A model generated the notes under the pieces. That model worked only from the letters and a program-made list of their open reading frames with translations. It had not been told where the DNA came from and made no database searches. A stretch of DNA of 64,000 bases from Micromonospora sp. WMMD1155 (GTDB lineage: Bacteria > Actinomycetota > Actinomycetes > Mycobacteriales > Micromonosporaceae). Numbering within the stretch: position 1 is the first letter of the stretch; each line of letters opens with the position of its first letter. The stretch lies in the NCBI RefSeq assembly GCF_029581275.1, contig NZ_CP120742.1, forward strand, positions 1,524,501 to 1,588,500. Reading direction: 5' to 3'. Of this stretch, positions 9,538 through 20,544 are shown one piece after another. The translations under genes and the position numbers were made by a program.

Positions 9538-9567
9538 ACGGGCCGCCGACACACGTCGACGGCCCGT
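9538..9567 (-). terminator. hairpin after cysM
   Basis: acgggccg (9538-9545) pairs with cggcccgt (9560-9567), with a further cgac/gtcg stem inside and one mismatch between. It lies 18 bases past the cysM stop, as expected for the end of the mec-cysO-cysM operon. No U-tract, as usual in high-GC actinobacteria. Confidence 0.55.
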
Positions 9568-9584
9568 GACGAGAAACCCACCGG

Positions 9585-10978
<1,394 letters not shown>

Positions 10979-11043
10979 GATGTCGAGCTCCTCGATCGGG
11001 TGTGCCTACGGTGGCGGGACGAGACGAATGCGGACGCTGAGGA

Positions 11044-11532
11044 TCAGCGGCCGGAACACTCGTAGTCGACCGTCGCCGGGCTCTGCCCGAACATGTAGGA
11101 CTGGACGGCATGCGGGTCGACGCCGGCCTCCACGACCTGGACCGGCTCCTCGGTGACCACACCGTCGACGATCCGGAACGACCGGATCTCCTCCGAGTCG
11201 GGCTCACGGGTCGAGACGAGCAGGTAGTGCGCGCCCGGCTCGCCGGCGAAGGAGACATCCGTCCGCGACGGGTACGCCTCGGTGGCGGTGTGCGAGTGGT
11301 AGATGACGACGGGCTCCTCGTCCCGGTCGTCCATCTCCCGCCACACCCGCAGGTGCTCCATCGAGTCGAACTCGTAGAAGGTCATCGACCGCGCGGCGTT
11401 GTCCATCGGGATGTGCCGGGTCGGGGTGTCGCTGCCGACGGGCCCGGCGACCACGCCGCACGCCTCGTCGGGGTGATCCCGGCGCGCGTGGGCGACGATC
11501 GCGTCAATGATCGACCGGTCGATGCTCAGCAC
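11044..11532 (-). CDS. mec: JAMM/M67 metallopeptidase Mec (CysO-cysteine hydrolase)
   Basis: 162 aa from the GTG at 11532. It has a JAB1/MPN fold: a catalytic glutamate at DEACGVV near residue 20 and the zinc motif HSHTATEAYPSRTD near 85 (H-x-H...S...D). Mec releases cysteine from the CysO-Cys adduct by cleaving after the CysO Gly-Gly. TAGGCT at 11540-11545 lies seven bases before this GTG, supporting a leaderless start here rather than the GTG at 11562. It is the first gene of mec-cysO-cysM. Given the tail on CysO in this genome, Mec may also process the CysO precursor. Confidence 0.9.
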   Translation of the reverse strand: MLSIDRSIIDAIVAHARRDHPDEACGVVAGPVGSDTPTRHIPMDNAARSMTFYEFDSMEHLRVWREMDDRDEEPVVIYHSHTATEAYPSRTDVSFAGEPGAHYLLVSTREPDSEEIRSFRIVDGVVTEEPVQVVEAGVDPHAVQSYMFGQSPATVDYECSGR

Positions 11533-11539
11533 GAGCACC

Positions 11540-11545
11540 AGCCTA
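11540..11545 (-). promoter_or_regulatory. leaderless -10 element for mec-cysO-cysM
   Basis: On the minus strand TAGGCT is followed by seven bases and the GTG at 11532, placing the transcription start at or next to the start codon. Confidence 0.5.
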
Positions 11546-11584
11546 ACGCCTGACGACCACACACCGAAGTGGTGCCGGTCACGC

Positions 11585-12079
11585 CTAGTCGATCAAGGCG
11601 TTGAGCAGCGACTCCTGCAAATATCCGAGGTACGCGTAGACCGAAAGCTGGAACACCCGGCTGGACGCCGGGTCCTCGGCGACCGCGTCGTCCAACTCCT
11701 CGCCCAGATCCGTGCCGTCCTTGATCTCCAGCCGGACACCCATCGCGAGCCGGGCGTCGTTGAGCGCCCGCAACCACGCCTCGGCCGCCTCGGCGTCCAG
11801 CCGCACCTCACCACCGGCCTCGTCGGGCAGCGCGGCCAGGATCGCCCCCGCCTGGTCGATCTTGGCGGTCTTCAGGTCGCCCTCGGTGTAGCGGCGGAAC
11901 TCCGCCGTGCCCGAGGCGTCCTGCGGGTAGACGGCGGGAAAGAGCCGACCGACGACCGGGTCGGTGTGGTCGAAGCCATCGGTGAGCAGGCCGACCACCT
12001 CGGAGGCGACCTTGCGCAACACCCGCGCCTCGTCCACGGCGAACGTGGCGACGTAGCAGCCGGCCTGGCGACGGAACAT
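11585..12079 (-). CDS. DUF2017 family protein
   Basis: 164 aa. Matches by position and content the protein next to clpS in actinobacteria (Rv1332). It is a mostly helical soluble protein beginning MFRRQAGCYVATF, with VVGLLTDG, RLFPAVYPQD, FRRYTEGDLK and a conserved C-terminus VFQLSVYAYLGYLQESLL. The ATG at 12079 lies two bases past the clpS stop; a GTG overlapping that stop is equally possible. Function unknown; the constant coupling to ClpS suggests a link to ClpAP/ClpCP adaptor work, but that is inference from neighbourhood. Confidence 0.82.
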   Translation of the reverse strand: MFRRQAGCYVATFAVDEARVLRKVASEVVGLLTDGFDHTDPVVGRLFPAVYPQDASGTAEFRRYTEGDLKTAKIDQAGAILAALPDEAGGEVRLDAEAAEAWLRALNDARLAMGVRLEIKDGTDLGEELDDAVAEDPASSRVFQLSVYAYLGYLQESLLNALID

Positions 12080-12081
12080 GC

Positions 12082-12372
12082 TCACGACTTGTCCACCGTC
12101 GCCCACAGCCCGTACGCGTGCAGCTGCGACGCGTCGTGCTCCATCCGCTCCCGGGCACCGGTGGAGACCACGGCACGGCCCTTGTGGTGCACGTCCAGCA
12201 TCAGCTGCTCGGCCCTCTCCCGGCTGTAGCCGAAAAGCTTCTGGAAGACCCAGGTCACGTACGTCATCAGATTGACCGGGTCGTCCCACACGATCGTCAC
12301 CCACTGCCGGTCGGACGCCGGCACCTCGTCAGTGGCCGGCGTCTCGACCGGTGCAACCTGCGGAGCCGCCAT
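12082..12372 (-). CDS. clpS: ATP-dependent Clp protease adaptor ClpS
   Basis: 96 aa from the ATG at 12372, which follows a gggggg ribosome site; a longer reading is possible but unneeded. The ClpS core is clear: [16 protein letters not shown] near residue 25, then [27 protein letters not shown] and [21 protein letters not shown]. ClpS binds N-degron substrates (bulky hydrophobic N-terminal residues) and delivers them to the Clp ATPase. The Asp-Asp-Pro-Val-Asn segment is part of the recognition pocket. It is coupled to the DUF2017 gene downstream. Confidence 0.95.
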   Translation of the reverse strand: MAAPQVAPVETPATDEVPASDRQWVTIVWDDPVNLMTYVTWVFQKLFGYSRERAEQLMLDVHHKGRAVVSTGARERMEHDASQLHAYGLWATVDKS

Positions 12373-12520
12373 GCCCCCCATCGTGCCACCGGTTTCCCGG
12401 AACCGAGGAACCGGAACGCCGGCCCGTCGTGGATCGCCTACTCCGGGCACGCCTGAGTCGCCCCGCACGCCGTCCGACGCGCGGTGCGAGACGAACTCGG
12501 ACCGAGGTGCCACCGCGCGG

Positions 12521-14071
12521 TCAGGCCAGCAGGATGCCGTGGTCGACTGCATCGGAGAGCACCGCGCCCAGCGAGAGACGGATCACCTCGAACCGACGGG
12601 AGATCTCCCGGGACAACCCCAGCTCGACCTCCCGCACCGCCCGCTGGGACCAGGCCCGCGCCGCGCTGTGGTCGTCGTTGCCCGGCGTACGCCACTGTTG
12701 CCAGCACCCGCCGGACAGCGCGACCGCGACCGGCGGGAGCACCTCGGCGCGGGCCGCCGCCGGATAGCTCGCGAGGGCGTCGATCGCCTCCGGGCCGGTC
12801 AACGTCGCGACCCCGGCCGTGCTGGTGATCAGTAGCACCTTGTCCAGCTCGTGGCCGGGCCGGTCGTCGACCAGGCCGTACTGCACGGCGGTGGCGATCC
12901 GCCGCCGCACGCCCTCGGTCGGCGGTGCGCCGAGCACCCGGCCCGCGACGTCGGTCACGATTCCGCGCACCGCCTGGTCGCACTGCGCGGTGGCCAACAG
13001 CGACAACGCCGCCATCTCCCGGTCCAGCAGGTCCGGTAGGCCCGCGCACCCGACCCCGAACACGATCTCCTGGACCGCCCGCAGGTGGATGTTCGCCAAC
13101 TCCAGGGCGAGGTGCTGGCGGATCCGCTGGGCGCACGAGCGGGTGTGCCGGTCGAGTCGCTCGGACCAGTCGCCGGGGTCGGCGACCACCGGGATGCGGC
13201 CCTGCCCGCCCGGCAACACCGGCGGGTCGACACTGGCCCGCTGCAGGCCCTCCCGCGACGACCAACCGACGAGCGCCCGCCGCAGATCGGCGGCGGAGTC
13301 GGCGTCACCGACCGCGAACCACCGCGCGCCGGCCAGCGCCGGCACGGCGGCCAACAGCGCCGCGCGGTGTGCCGCCACGCTCACCGAGGCCGAGTCGACC
13401 TCCGTCGCCGCACCCTCGGCCGGCGGGACGGACGCCCCCGCGCCCTCCGTAGTCGCCGCACCGTCGGCCGACGGGGCCCAACCCGTCGCACCCGGGGTCA
13501 CCGCGAAGACGACCTCCACCGAGGTCGGGGCGACCTCGGTGAGCAGGGTCAGCTCCGCGGCGGTGAACGCCTGGTCGGCAGCGATCACGAAGAGCAGCGC
13601 GCCGGCCCGGCCCACCGCGTCGAGCAGCACCCGGGTGCCGGCCACGCCCAGGATGGCGGTGTCCGGACTGTCGATCAGGGTGAAGTGCCGCAGAAGTGGT
13701 TCGGGCACGCTCAGCTCGACACGCCGGGGCGGACGGGCCAACGCCGGGCCGGCGGCGTTGCGGTCCGCGCCGTAGGAGTGCGGCTGGCGGTAGCCGGGCA
13801 CGAACGCGGCCCGGGTGGGCACCTTGGCGTTGCGCACCACCAGCCAACTGCCGGTCGGCACGGTGAGCATGACCGGGTCGAGCCCGAGCAGAGTGGCGAG
13901 CACGGCACGCCGGTCGGCGCCGGCCGGGCCGACGGCGACCACGCCGAGCGGTTCCTCCGGGGCGGGGCCGGTCACGCCGACCCGGGCGGGCAGCGGGCCG
14001 CAGATGGGCAGGTCGGCTGGGCCGGCCATGTCGTCCGGCGAGTCGACCGAGGGGAGAGGGCCCTGCTTCAT
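12521..14071 (-). CDS. dynamin-like protein with degenerate P-loop
   Basis: 516 aa from the ATG at 14071, chosen for the gggaggt ribosome site. The N-terminal half resembles a GTPase domain: strand [12 protein letters not shown] plus helix AVLATLLG (residues 44-62), a TTTR-like switch region, and [12 protein letters not shown] near 145 as the DxxG-like strand. The GKS/T of the P-loop is replaced by D53-R54-R55-A56, so nucleotide binding is doubtful. The second half is helical and alanine-rich, like a dynamin-type stalk. Possibly a pseudo-GTPase in membrane remodelling or cell division; the function is unproven. It is divergent from the LuxR-type gene at 14269. Confidence 0.6.
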   Translation of the reverse strand: MKQGPLPSVDSPDDMAGPADLPICGPLPARVGVTGPAPEEPLGVVAVGPAGADRRAVLATLLGLDPVMLTVPTGSWLVVRNAKVPTRAAFVPGYRQPHSYGADRNAAGPALARPPRRVELSVPEPLLRHFTLIDSPDTAILGVAGTRVLLDAVGRAGALLFVIAADQAFTAAELTLLTEVAPTSVEVVFAVTPGATGWAPSADGAATTEGAGASVPPAEGAATEVDSASVSVAAHRAALLAAVPALAGARWFAVGDADSAADLRRALVGWSSREGLQRASVDPPVLPGGQGRIPVVADPGDWSERLDRHTRSCAQRIRQHLALELANIHLRAVQEIVFGVGCAGLPDLLDREMAALSLLATAQCDQAVRGIVTDVAGRVLGAPPTEGVRRRIATAVQYGLVDDRPGHELDKVLLITSTAGVATLTGPEAIDALASYPAAARAEVLPPVAVALSGGCWQQWRTPGNDDHSAARAWSQRAVREVELGLSREISRRFEVIRLSLGAVLSDAVDHGILLA

Positions 14072-14256
14072 CAGGTGACCTCCCGTGGCAGGTGACCGGT
14101 TACGGCGGTCGCGTGGTAGAGCCGGTGCACAACCCGGATGCCCGAACAGTACGGGCGGGCCGGCGACCGCGCGGAACACATCGGATACTCATCGGTAATT
14201 GTGCGACTACTCAACTTCGTTCCGTGACGGTACGGGCGCGGACGGATTCCGATCGA

Positions 14257-14262
14257 TATGCT
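14257..14262 (+). promoter_or_regulatory. leaderless -10 element for the LuxR-type regulator
   Basis: TATGCT, six bases, then the ATG at 14269. This fits transcription starting at the start codon and supports that start over longer in-frame readings. Confidence 0.5.
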
Positions 14263-14268
14263 GCGCGG

Positions 14269-16947
14269 ATGAGTCGATGGGAGTTCGTCGGCCGGACGGA
14301 CGAGCTGAACCGCCTGCTGGCGGCGGTGACCGGCGAGGCTGGGCGCGGGCTCTTCTTCAGCGGCAGCGCAGGCATCGGCAAGAGCCGGTTACTGCGCGAG
14401 GGCGTCAACGCGTTGCCCACCGACCGGTTCGCGATCTGGTCCATCGCGGCCAGCGCCACCACCGCCGCGCTGCCGTTCGGTGGGCTGGTGCAGGTCCTCC
14501 CCGCCGAGCAACCCCAGGGCCTGTCCCCCGCCGGCATCCTGCGCTGGGCCCTCAACGTGCTGCAACAGCAGGCGGCGGGCCGACGCATCGTGCTCGCCAT
14601 CGACGACGCCCACCTGCTCGACCCGCCCTCGGCGGCGCTGGTGCACCTGGTCGCCCGTGCGGAGAACGCCACAGTGGTCGGCACCCTGCGCGACGGCGAG
14701 CAGATTCCGCTGCCGATCCGCGCACTCTGGACCGACGACCTGGTCGAGCACGTCGAGCTGAGCCCGATGCCACAGGAGGAGACGGCGGGGCTGCTGGCGG
14801 CCATCCTCGGCGGCCCGGTCGACGCCGGCTCATCCGACCGGCTCGGTGAGCTCTCGGCCGGCAACCCGCTGCTGTTACGCGAGCTGGTGCACGCCGCCAG
14901 CGGCAGCGCCGAGCTGAAGCGCACCTACGGGATCTGGAAGTGGACCGGGCGGCTGGAGTTGGCGCCCAACCTCACCGACCTGATCGACACCCGGGTCGGC
15001 AAGCTCACCGACGGCGTCCGCGCCGTCGTCGAGCTGGTGGCGTTCGGCGAACCACTCGGTCTGCACCTGCTCAAGCAGGCGGCCGACCAGGCGGATGTGG
15101 AGACCGCCGAGGAACGCGGCCTGATCAGTGTGATCCAGCACGACCGGCGGACCGACGTCCGGTTGGCCCACCCGCTCTACGGCGAGGTGATGCGCCGCCG
15201 CTGCCCGGTCAGCCGCACCCGCCGCCTCCAGGCGCACCTCGCGGAGTTGCTCGAACAGGTCGGCAAGCGCCGCCGCGACGACCTGCTGCGGGTGGCGGTC
15301 TGGCGCCTCGACTCGGGCACCGCACAGGACCCGGCGCTGCTGCTGGATGCCGCGGTCCAGGCGTTCACCCGCTACGACGTGCCGCTGGCCACCCGCCTGG
15401 CGCGCGCCGCGCTCAACGCCGACGGCGGTTCGGACGCGGCGGAGCTGCTGGCCACGATCCTGATGTTCGCCGACCGGCCCGAGGAGGCGATCGGAGTCCT
15501 CGACGCGGTGACCCCCGAACCCGGCGACGAACGGCGACTCTGCCGCTGGCTGACGGTGCGCGGGATGGTCAGCTACTGGGGGTTGAGCCGACAGTCCACG
15601 GTGGAGGAGATCGCGAGTCGGGTCGAGCAACTGGGCGACTCCGCCGACCGGTCCCGGGTGCACGCCTTCGAGGCGATCATGCGTCTGCACGGGATGGACA
15701 CGACGACGGCCGTGCGACTCAGCCAACGCGTCCTCGACCGACCGGCGGCCGGCGTCGCCGCCCGCGAACTGGCGCGCTCCACCATCGCGTACGTGCAGGC
15801 CGCTCAGGGCCAGCTCAACCGCAGCGGTACGGCGATCGCCCAGGTGCACTCCGCCGCCGCCAACTGGCGCACCGACATGCCGTACCTGCAGTTGGCACTG
15901 GAACTGGCCCGGGGCACCCGACTCATGCTCACCGGCGACCTTGCCGGGATCGACGCGATCGTCGCCGACGAGTTCGCCGACCTCGCCGGTGCCGGTGACT
16001 TCCGGCTCGGCACCGGCTACCTCGCCATCCTCCAGGCGTACGCGGCCCGGATGCGTGGGCAGAGCGACGCGGCCATGCGGACCGCCCTGGGCGCCTGCGC
16101 GGTGCTGGCCACCAGCCGGGTCTACGCCGGTCTGGCCCAGGCCGAGCGCGCCCAGTCGGCGGCGCTCCGCGGTGACGCCGCGCAGGCGACCGCGGCGATG
16201 GCCGAGGCGGACCGCACCCACGCGCCGGGCATGGCGGTGCTGTATCCGTGGTTGGAGCAGGCCCGGGGCGCGGCCCTCGCCGCGTCGGGCGACCTGCCGG
16301 GCGCGGTCAAGCACCTCGGCGACCTGGTGGACCGGTTGCGCGCGGATGGCTTCGCCGGGCACGAGGTGCACGTCCTGCACGACCTGGTGCGGCTGGACCA
16401 GGCGAGCATGGCGGTCGGTCCCACCTGCTCCGACGGTGGCCGCCGGACAGTGGCCCAGCGCCTCGCCGAGCTCTCCGAACGGGTCGACGGGGTGCTCCCG
16501 CCGCTGCTGGCCCGGCACGCCCGCGCCGCGGTGACCGACTCGGCCACCGACCTGCTCGCGGTCGCCGACGACTACGCCGCCCTGGAGTTGACCGTGTACG
16601 CGGCCGAGGCCACCTCCCAGGCCGTGCAGCGGTTGCGCCGGCAGCACTCGGCAGCGGTCAACGACGCGCGGGAGCGCCTGGCCGGGTTGCTCGGGCGTTG
16701 TGACCTGATCCGGACGCCGGCGCTGCACGCCGGGGCGCCGGTGCTCACCGAGCGGGAATGGCAGGTGGCCCGTCTCGCCGCACACGGCGCTCCCAGCCGG
16801 GCCATCGCCGAACGCCTCTACCTCTCGGCCCGCACGGTGGAGAACCACCTCCAGCGGATCTACGCCAAGCTCGGCGTGACCGGCCGCACCGAGCTGTGGG
16901 CGGCGTTGCGCTCGATCCCGGGCCACGAGGGCGGCGACGCGGGCTGA
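14269..16947 (+). CDS. LAL-family LuxR regulator with AAA ATPase domain
   Basis: 892 aa. N-terminal ATPase module: Walker A GSAGIGKS at about residues 31-38 and Walker B VLAIDDAHLLD near 110. A long alpha-helical TPR-like middle follows. The C-terminal LuxR helix-turn-helix is LTEREWQVARLAAHG...SARTVENHLQRIYAKLGV (about 830-880). Large ATP-binding LuxR (LAL) proteins activate operons such as mal genes or antibiotic clusters in response to a ligand; no target is obvious here, since pncB and a dynamin-like gene flank it. The start is supported by the leaderless promoter. Confidence 0.88.
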   Translation: MSRWEFVGRTDELNRLLAAVTGEAGRGLFFSGSAGIGKSRLLREGVNALPTDRFAIWSIAASATTAALPFGGLVQVLPAEQPQGLSPAGILRWALNVLQQQAAGRRIVLAIDDAHLLDPPSAALVHLVARAENATVVGTLRDGEQIPLPIRALWTDDLVEHVELSPMPQEETAGLLAAILGGPVDAGSSDRLGELSAGNPLLLRELVHAASGSAELKRTYGIWKWTGRLELAPNLTDLIDTRVGKLTDGVRAVVELVAFGEPLGLHLLKQAADQADVETAEERGLISVIQHDRRTDVRLAHPLYGEVMRRRCPVSRTRRLQAHLAELLEQVGKRRRDDLLRVAVWRLDSGTAQDPALLLDAAVQAFTRYDVPLATRLARAALNADGGSDAAELLATILMFADRPEEAIGVLDAVTPEPGDERRLCRWLTVRGMVSYWGLSRQSTVEEIASRVEQLGDSADRSRVHAFEAIMRLHGMDTTTAVRLSQRVLDRPAAGVAARELARSTIAYVQAAQGQLNRSGTAIAQVHSAAANWRTDMPYLQLALELARGTRLMLTGDLAGIDAIVADEFADLAGAGDFRLGTGYLAILQAYAARMRGQSDAAMRTALGACAVLATSRVYAGLAQAERAQSAALRGDAAQATAAMAEADRTHAPGMAVLYPWLEQARGAALAASGDLPGAVKHLGDLVDRLRADGFAGHEVHVLHDLVRLDQASMAVGPTCSDGGRRTVAQRLAELSERVDGVLPPLLARHARAAVTDSATDLLAVADDYAALELTVYAAEATSQAVQRLRRQHSAAVNDARERLAGLLGRCDLIRTPALHAGAPVLTEREWQVARLAAHGAPSRAIAERLYLSARTVENHLQRIYAKLGVTGRTELWAALRSIPGHEGGDAG

Positions 16948-16951
16948 ACCT

Positions 16952-16957
16952 TAGGCT
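16952..16957 (+). promoter_or_regulatory. leaderless -10 element for pncB
   Basis: TAGGCT lies six bases before the GTG of pncB, within the 16-base gap after the LuxR-type gene, so pncB has its own start signal. Confidence 0.55.
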
Positions 16958-16963
16958 GGGGCG

Positions 16964-18250
16964 GTGAGCGACAACCGACCCGCGCTGCTGACCGACCACT
17001 ACGAGCTGACCATGGTCAGCGCGGCACTGCGGGACGGCACCGCCGACCGCCGGTGTGTCTTCGAGGTGTTCACCCGCCGGCTGCCCAGTGGCCGCCGGTA
17101 CGGCGTGGTCGCCGGCACCGCCCGGCTGGTCGAGCTGATCCGCGACTTCCGGTTCGACCCCACCGAGGTCGACTTCCTGCGCCGGACCGGCGTGGTCGAC
17201 GAAGCGGCCGCCGCGTGGCTCACCGACTACCGCTTCACCGGCGACATCGACGGGTACGCCGAGGGTGAGCTGTTCTTTCCCGGCTCACCGATCCTCACCG
17301 TCTCCGGGGGCTTCGCCGAGTGCGTGGTGCTCGAGACACTGGTGCTCTCCGTGCTGAACCATGACAGCGCGGTGGCCGCGGCGGCGGCACGCATGGTGAC
17401 CGCGGCACGGGGCCGGACGCTCATCGAGATGGGCTCGCGTCGGGCGCACGAGGAGGCCGCGGTGGCCGCGGCGCGGGCCGCGTACCTGGCCGGCTTCCGG
17501 TTCACGTCCAACCTCGCCGCCGGCGCGCGTTACGGCATCCCGACGGCGGGCACGGCGGCGCACGCGTTCACCCTGCTGCACGACGACGAGCGGGCGGCGT
17601 TCGCCTCGCAGGTCGCCACGCTGGGCAAGGACACCACGCTGCTGGTCGACACGTACGACATCAGCCAGGGCATCCGCAACGCGATCGCGGTGGCCGGGCC
17701 GGAGCTGCGAGCCGTCCGGATCGACTCGGGTGACCTGGCCGTGATCGCCCAGCAATCCCGGGAACTGCTCGACTCGCTGGGCGCCACCGAAACCAAGATC
17801 ATCGTGTCCGGCGACCTCGACGAGTACGCGATCGCCGCGCTGGCCGCCGAACCGGTGGACATGTACGGCGCCGGCACGGCAGTCGTCACCGGCTCCGGAG
17901 CGCCGACCGCCGGGCTGGTCTACAAGCTCGTCGAGGTCGAGGGACGGCCGGTGGTGAAGCGCTCCGAGCAGAAGGCGACGATCGGCGGTCGTAAGGTCGC
18001 GGTCCGCCGGCACAAGCCGACCGGCACCGCCACGGAGGAGATCATCGTCCCGCAGGGTGTGCCGGACCGGAAGCCCAACGACCGCATGCTCCAGCACTCG
18101 TACGTGGTCGGCGGCGAGCCGGTGTCGTTGCCCACCCTCGACCAGTCCCGGGAGCACCTGCGGGAGTGCCTGATCTCCATCCCCTGGGAGGGGTTGAAAC
18201 TGTCGGCCGGCGACCCGGCCGTGCCGGTCACCGTCGTACCCGCTGGCTGA
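16964..18250 (+). CDS. pncB: nicotinate phosphoribosyltransferase
   Basis: 428 aa. Converts nicotinate plus PRPP (with ATP) to nicotinate mononucleotide in the Preiss-Handler NAD salvage route. The N-terminal TDHYELTM is the family hallmark, with FEVFTRRLPSGRRY, GSRRAHEEAA near 150, TLLVDTYD near 225, VRIDSGDLA near 250 and a glycine-rich phosphate site near 305. The start is GTG, leaderless by its -10 element. pncA follows after 35 bases, so the two steps nicotinamide to nicotinate to NaMN are encoded together. It corresponds to pncB1 (Rv1330c) in the syntenic mycobacterial region. Confidence 0.94.
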   Translation: MSDNRPALLTDHYELTMVSAALRDGTADRRCVFEVFTRRLPSGRRYGVVAGTARLVELIRDFRFDPTEVDFLRRTGVVDEAAAAWLTDYRFTGDIDGYAEGELFFPGSPILTVSGGFAECVVLETLVLSVLNHDSAVAAAAARMVTAARGRTLIEMGSRRAHEEAAVAAARAAYLAGFRFTSNLAAGARYGIPTAGTAAHAFTLLHDDERAAFASQVATLGKDTTLLVDTYDISQGIRNAIAVAGPELRAVRIDSGDLAVIAQQSRELLDSLGATETKIIVSGDLDEYAIAALAAEPVDMYGAGTAVVTGSGAPTAGLVYKLVEVEGRPVVKRSEQKATIGGRKVAVRRHKPTGTATEEIIVPQGVPDRKPNDRMLQHSYVVGGEPVSLPTLDQSREHLRECLISIPWEGLKLSAGDPAVPVTVVPAG

Positions 18251-18285
18251 GCCCTCCCGCCGACCCGATCTGGAAAGGGAACCCG

Positions 18286-18867
18286 ATGGCCAACGCGCTG
18301 ATCATCGTGGACGTGCAGAACGACTTCTGCGAGGGCGGCTCGTTGGCCGTCGCGGGCGGCGCGGGGGTGGCCGCGGGCATCTCCCGGCTGCTCGCCGGAG
18401 AGCCGGACCGGTGGACACACGTCGTCGCCACGAAGGACTACCACGTCGACCCGGGCGCTCACTTCGGCGATCCGCCGGACTTCGTGGAGTCCTGGCCCCG
18501 GCACTGCGTGGTCGGGACCAGCGGCTCGGAGTTCCACCCCGAACTCGACACCGGTCGGATCGAGGCGATCTTCCACAAGGGCGAGCACGCGGCGGCGTAC
18601 TCCGGGTTCGAGGGGCACGCCGACGGCGGCGAGTGCCTGGCCGACTGGCTGCGCCGGCACGACGTGGACCGGGTCGACGTGGTCGGCATCGCCACCGACC
18701 ACTGCGTACGGGCGACCGCGCTGGACGCCGCCCGGGAGGGTTTCGCCACCACCGTGCTGCTCGAACTGACCGCAGCCGTCGCCCCGGCGACCACCGACGT
18801 GGCGCTGCGTGCGATGGAGGGCGCCGGGGTGACTCTGCACGGGGATCCTGTGATCACTGCCGCATGA
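18286..18867 (+). CDS. pncA: nicotinamidase
   Basis: 193 aa isochorismatase-fold amidase. The catalytic aspartate is in IIVDVQNDFCEGG (D9), a lysine is in IFHKGEH near 100, and the nucleophilic cysteine is in ATDHCVRATA near 140. Metal ligands come from the KDYHVDPGAHF region (D...H...H). It deamidates nicotinamide to nicotinate, feeding PncB just upstream. The ATG at 18286 is preceded by ggaaaggga. Homologues of this enzyme activate pyrazinamide in mycobacteria. Confidence 0.93.
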   Translation: MANALIIVDVQNDFCEGGSLAVAGGAGVAAGISRLLAGEPDRWTHVVATKDYHVDPGAHFGDPPDFVESWPRHCVVGTSGSEFHPELDTGRIEAIFHKGEHAAAYSGFEGHADGGECLADWLRRHDVDRVDVVGIATDHCVRATALDAAREGFATTVLLELTAAVAPATTDVALRAMEGAGVTLHGDPVITAA

Positions 18868-18931
18868 GGGCGTAAATGGTTGGCCATCGGGCCGTCTCCC
18901 GTCGAGGATGTCGCCGGAGGTACGGACCCAC

Positions 18932-20155
18932 GTGAACATGAAGCCTTACCGGCAGGCACTCGCGCTGCCCGGCCTGCGGTCGCTGCTGGTGGTGGCCGTC
19001 CTCGCCCGCATCCCGCTCACCGCGACCGGTGTGACGCTGACCTTCCACGTGGTGTTCGACCTCGGCCGAGGTTACGGAGCCGCCGGCCTGGTGGGCACGG
19101 CCGTCACGGTGGGCGCGGCGATCGGCGGGCCGATCCTCGGCCGACTGGTGGACCGGCGGGGCCTACGCCCGGTGCTGGTGCTCACCGGCATCGCCGAGGC
19201 GATCTTCTGGTCCACCGCGCCGACACTGCCGTACCCCCTGCTGTTGCCGCTCGCCTTCGTGGCCGGCTCGCTGGCGCTGCCGATCTTCTCCGTGGTCCGG
19301 CAGTCGATCGCCGCGCTGGTCCCGGAGGACCAGCGTCGCCCGGCGTACGCGTTGGACTCCATGTCGGTGGAGCTGTCGTTCATGATCGGCCCGGCGCTGG
19401 CCGTGGCCCTGGTCACCGCGATCTCCGCGCAGACCACCATGTACCTGGTCGGCGGCGGCATCGTCGCCGCCGGGATCGCCCTGTGGGTGGTCAACCCGCC
19501 GATCCGCGAGGGCACCGAGGAGCCGAGCGGCCCGCCACAGCGGGTGTCCCGGCGGGAGTGGCTGACTCCGCGACTGCTAGCCGTACTGGCGCTCAGCGCG
19601 GCGGCGACCCTGGTGCTCGGCGGCACCGACGTCGCGGTGGTCGCGGTGCTGCGGGCCAGCGGAGAGGTCGGTTGGACCGGCGCGGTGTTGGCCATCTGGG
19701 CGGTCGCCTCGCTGGTCGGTGGGTTCGCCTACGGGGCTGTGCACCGCTCGTTCTCGCCGCTGGCGTTGACCGCCGCACTCGCCCTGTGCACCATCCCGGT
19801 CGGGCTGGGCGGCGCGCACTGGTGGCTCCTGTCCCTGGCGCTGATCCCGGCCGGCGCGCTCTGCGCGCCGACGATCGCGGCCGGTTCCGACGCGGTGAGT
19901 CGCCTGGTCCCGGCCCAGGTACGCGGCGAGGCGATGGGGTTGCACGGCTCGGCGGTCACCGTCGGCATCGCGATCGGCGCGCCGCTCGCCGGTGCGGTGA
20001 TCGACGCCAGCTCGCCGGTCTGGGGTTTCGTGGTCACCGGAGCGCTCGGCGCGCTGGTCACGCTGGTCGTGCTCCCGATCGAGCTGCGCCGCCGCCGCGC
20101 CGCCGCAACCACCCCACCACCGGTCGAGGCGGACCTCACCCCCGCCGTTCGCTGA
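18932..20155 (+). CDS. MFS transporter
   Basis: 407 aa from the GTG at 18932, 11 bases after ggagg; an ATG at 18908 would add eight residues. About 12 hydrophobic segments, with a loop GRLVDRRGLRPVLV near residue 70 that fits the MFS D-R-x-G-R/K type motif, and a charged central loop near 195-215. No cytoplasmic enzyme domain. Substrate unknown; drug or metabolite export is the usual role of this subgroup. It is the last gene before a long palindrome and minisatellite, converging on ctaD. Confidence 0.8.
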   Translation: MNMKPYRQALALPGLRSLLVVAVLARIPLTATGVTLTFHVVFDLGRGYGAAGLVGTAVTVGAAIGGPILGRLVDRRGLRPVLVLTGIAEAIFWSTAPTLPYPLLLPLAFVAGSLALPIFSVVRQSIAALVPEDQRRPAYALDSMSVELSFMIGPALAVALVTAISAQTTMYLVGGGIVAAGIALWVVNPPIREGTEEPSGPPQRVSRREWLTPRLLAVLALSAAATLVLGGTDVAVVAVLRASGEVGWTGAVLAIWAVASLVGGFAYGAVHRSFSPLALTAALALCTIPVGLGGAHWWLLSLALIPAGALCAPTIAAGSDAVSRLVPAQVRGEAMGLHGSAVTVGIAIGAPLAGAVIDASSPVWGFVVTGALGALVTLVVLPIELRRRRAAATTPPPVEADLTPAVR

Positions 20156-20244
20156 GGGCTGCCTCCCCTCATCCCCCGACGCAACCGGGGCCACCGCCCC
20201 CGTGAAACCGCCGTGCGCTGCTGCTGCGGAGGCACGTACCCGAA

Positions 20245-20293
20245 CAGCGGATATACCTGTGAGTCATATTTATGACTCACAGGTATATCGCTG
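20245..20293. repeat. AT-rich palindrome, copy 1 (possible bidirectional terminator)
   Basis: Arms 20250-20268 and 20271-20289 are perfect 19-base inverted repeats around a 2-base centre (tt); one bulged g and four more pairs extend the stem to 20245-20293. Each arm contains atatacct and gagtcata. It lies between convergent genes (MFS and ctaD), is strikingly AT-rich for this genome, and has a sister copy at 57743-57792. A shared terminator or a protein-binding palindrome both fit. Confidence 0.85.
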
Positions 20294-20355
20294 AAAAGCA
20301 GCACCGCCGGACGGGCAGGGGGCGGATGGGATCGAGCCGCGCCAGCCGGGCCAAA

Positions 20356-20523
20356 GCCAGCGCAGGGGCCGGGGGCCGAGCCAGCGCAGGGGCCGGGGGC
20401 CGAGCCAGCGCAGGGGCCGGGGGCCGAGCCAGCGCAGGGGCCGGGGGCCGAGCCAGCGCAGGGGCCGGGGGCCGAGCCAGCGCAGGGGCCGGGGGCCGAG
20501 CCAGCGCAGGGGCCGGGGGCCGA
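20356..20523. repeat. 24-bp minisatellite, seven perfect copies
   Basis: Unit gccagcgcaggggccggggg plus ccga, starting at 20356 and every 24 bases to 20500, all identical. It creates long open frames on both strands (Ala-Gly-Gly-Arg type repeats) that I do not regard as genes. It lies between the palindrome and the ctaD terminator, in the convergent gap 20156-20607, which holds no gene. Confidence 0.97.
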
Positions 20524-20544
20524 GCGGGGACGGGTTGGCAATGG

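Noticed and set aside
20356..20523. Possible CRISPR array
   Set aside because: Copies are contiguous and identical with no spacers, and no cas genes are near.
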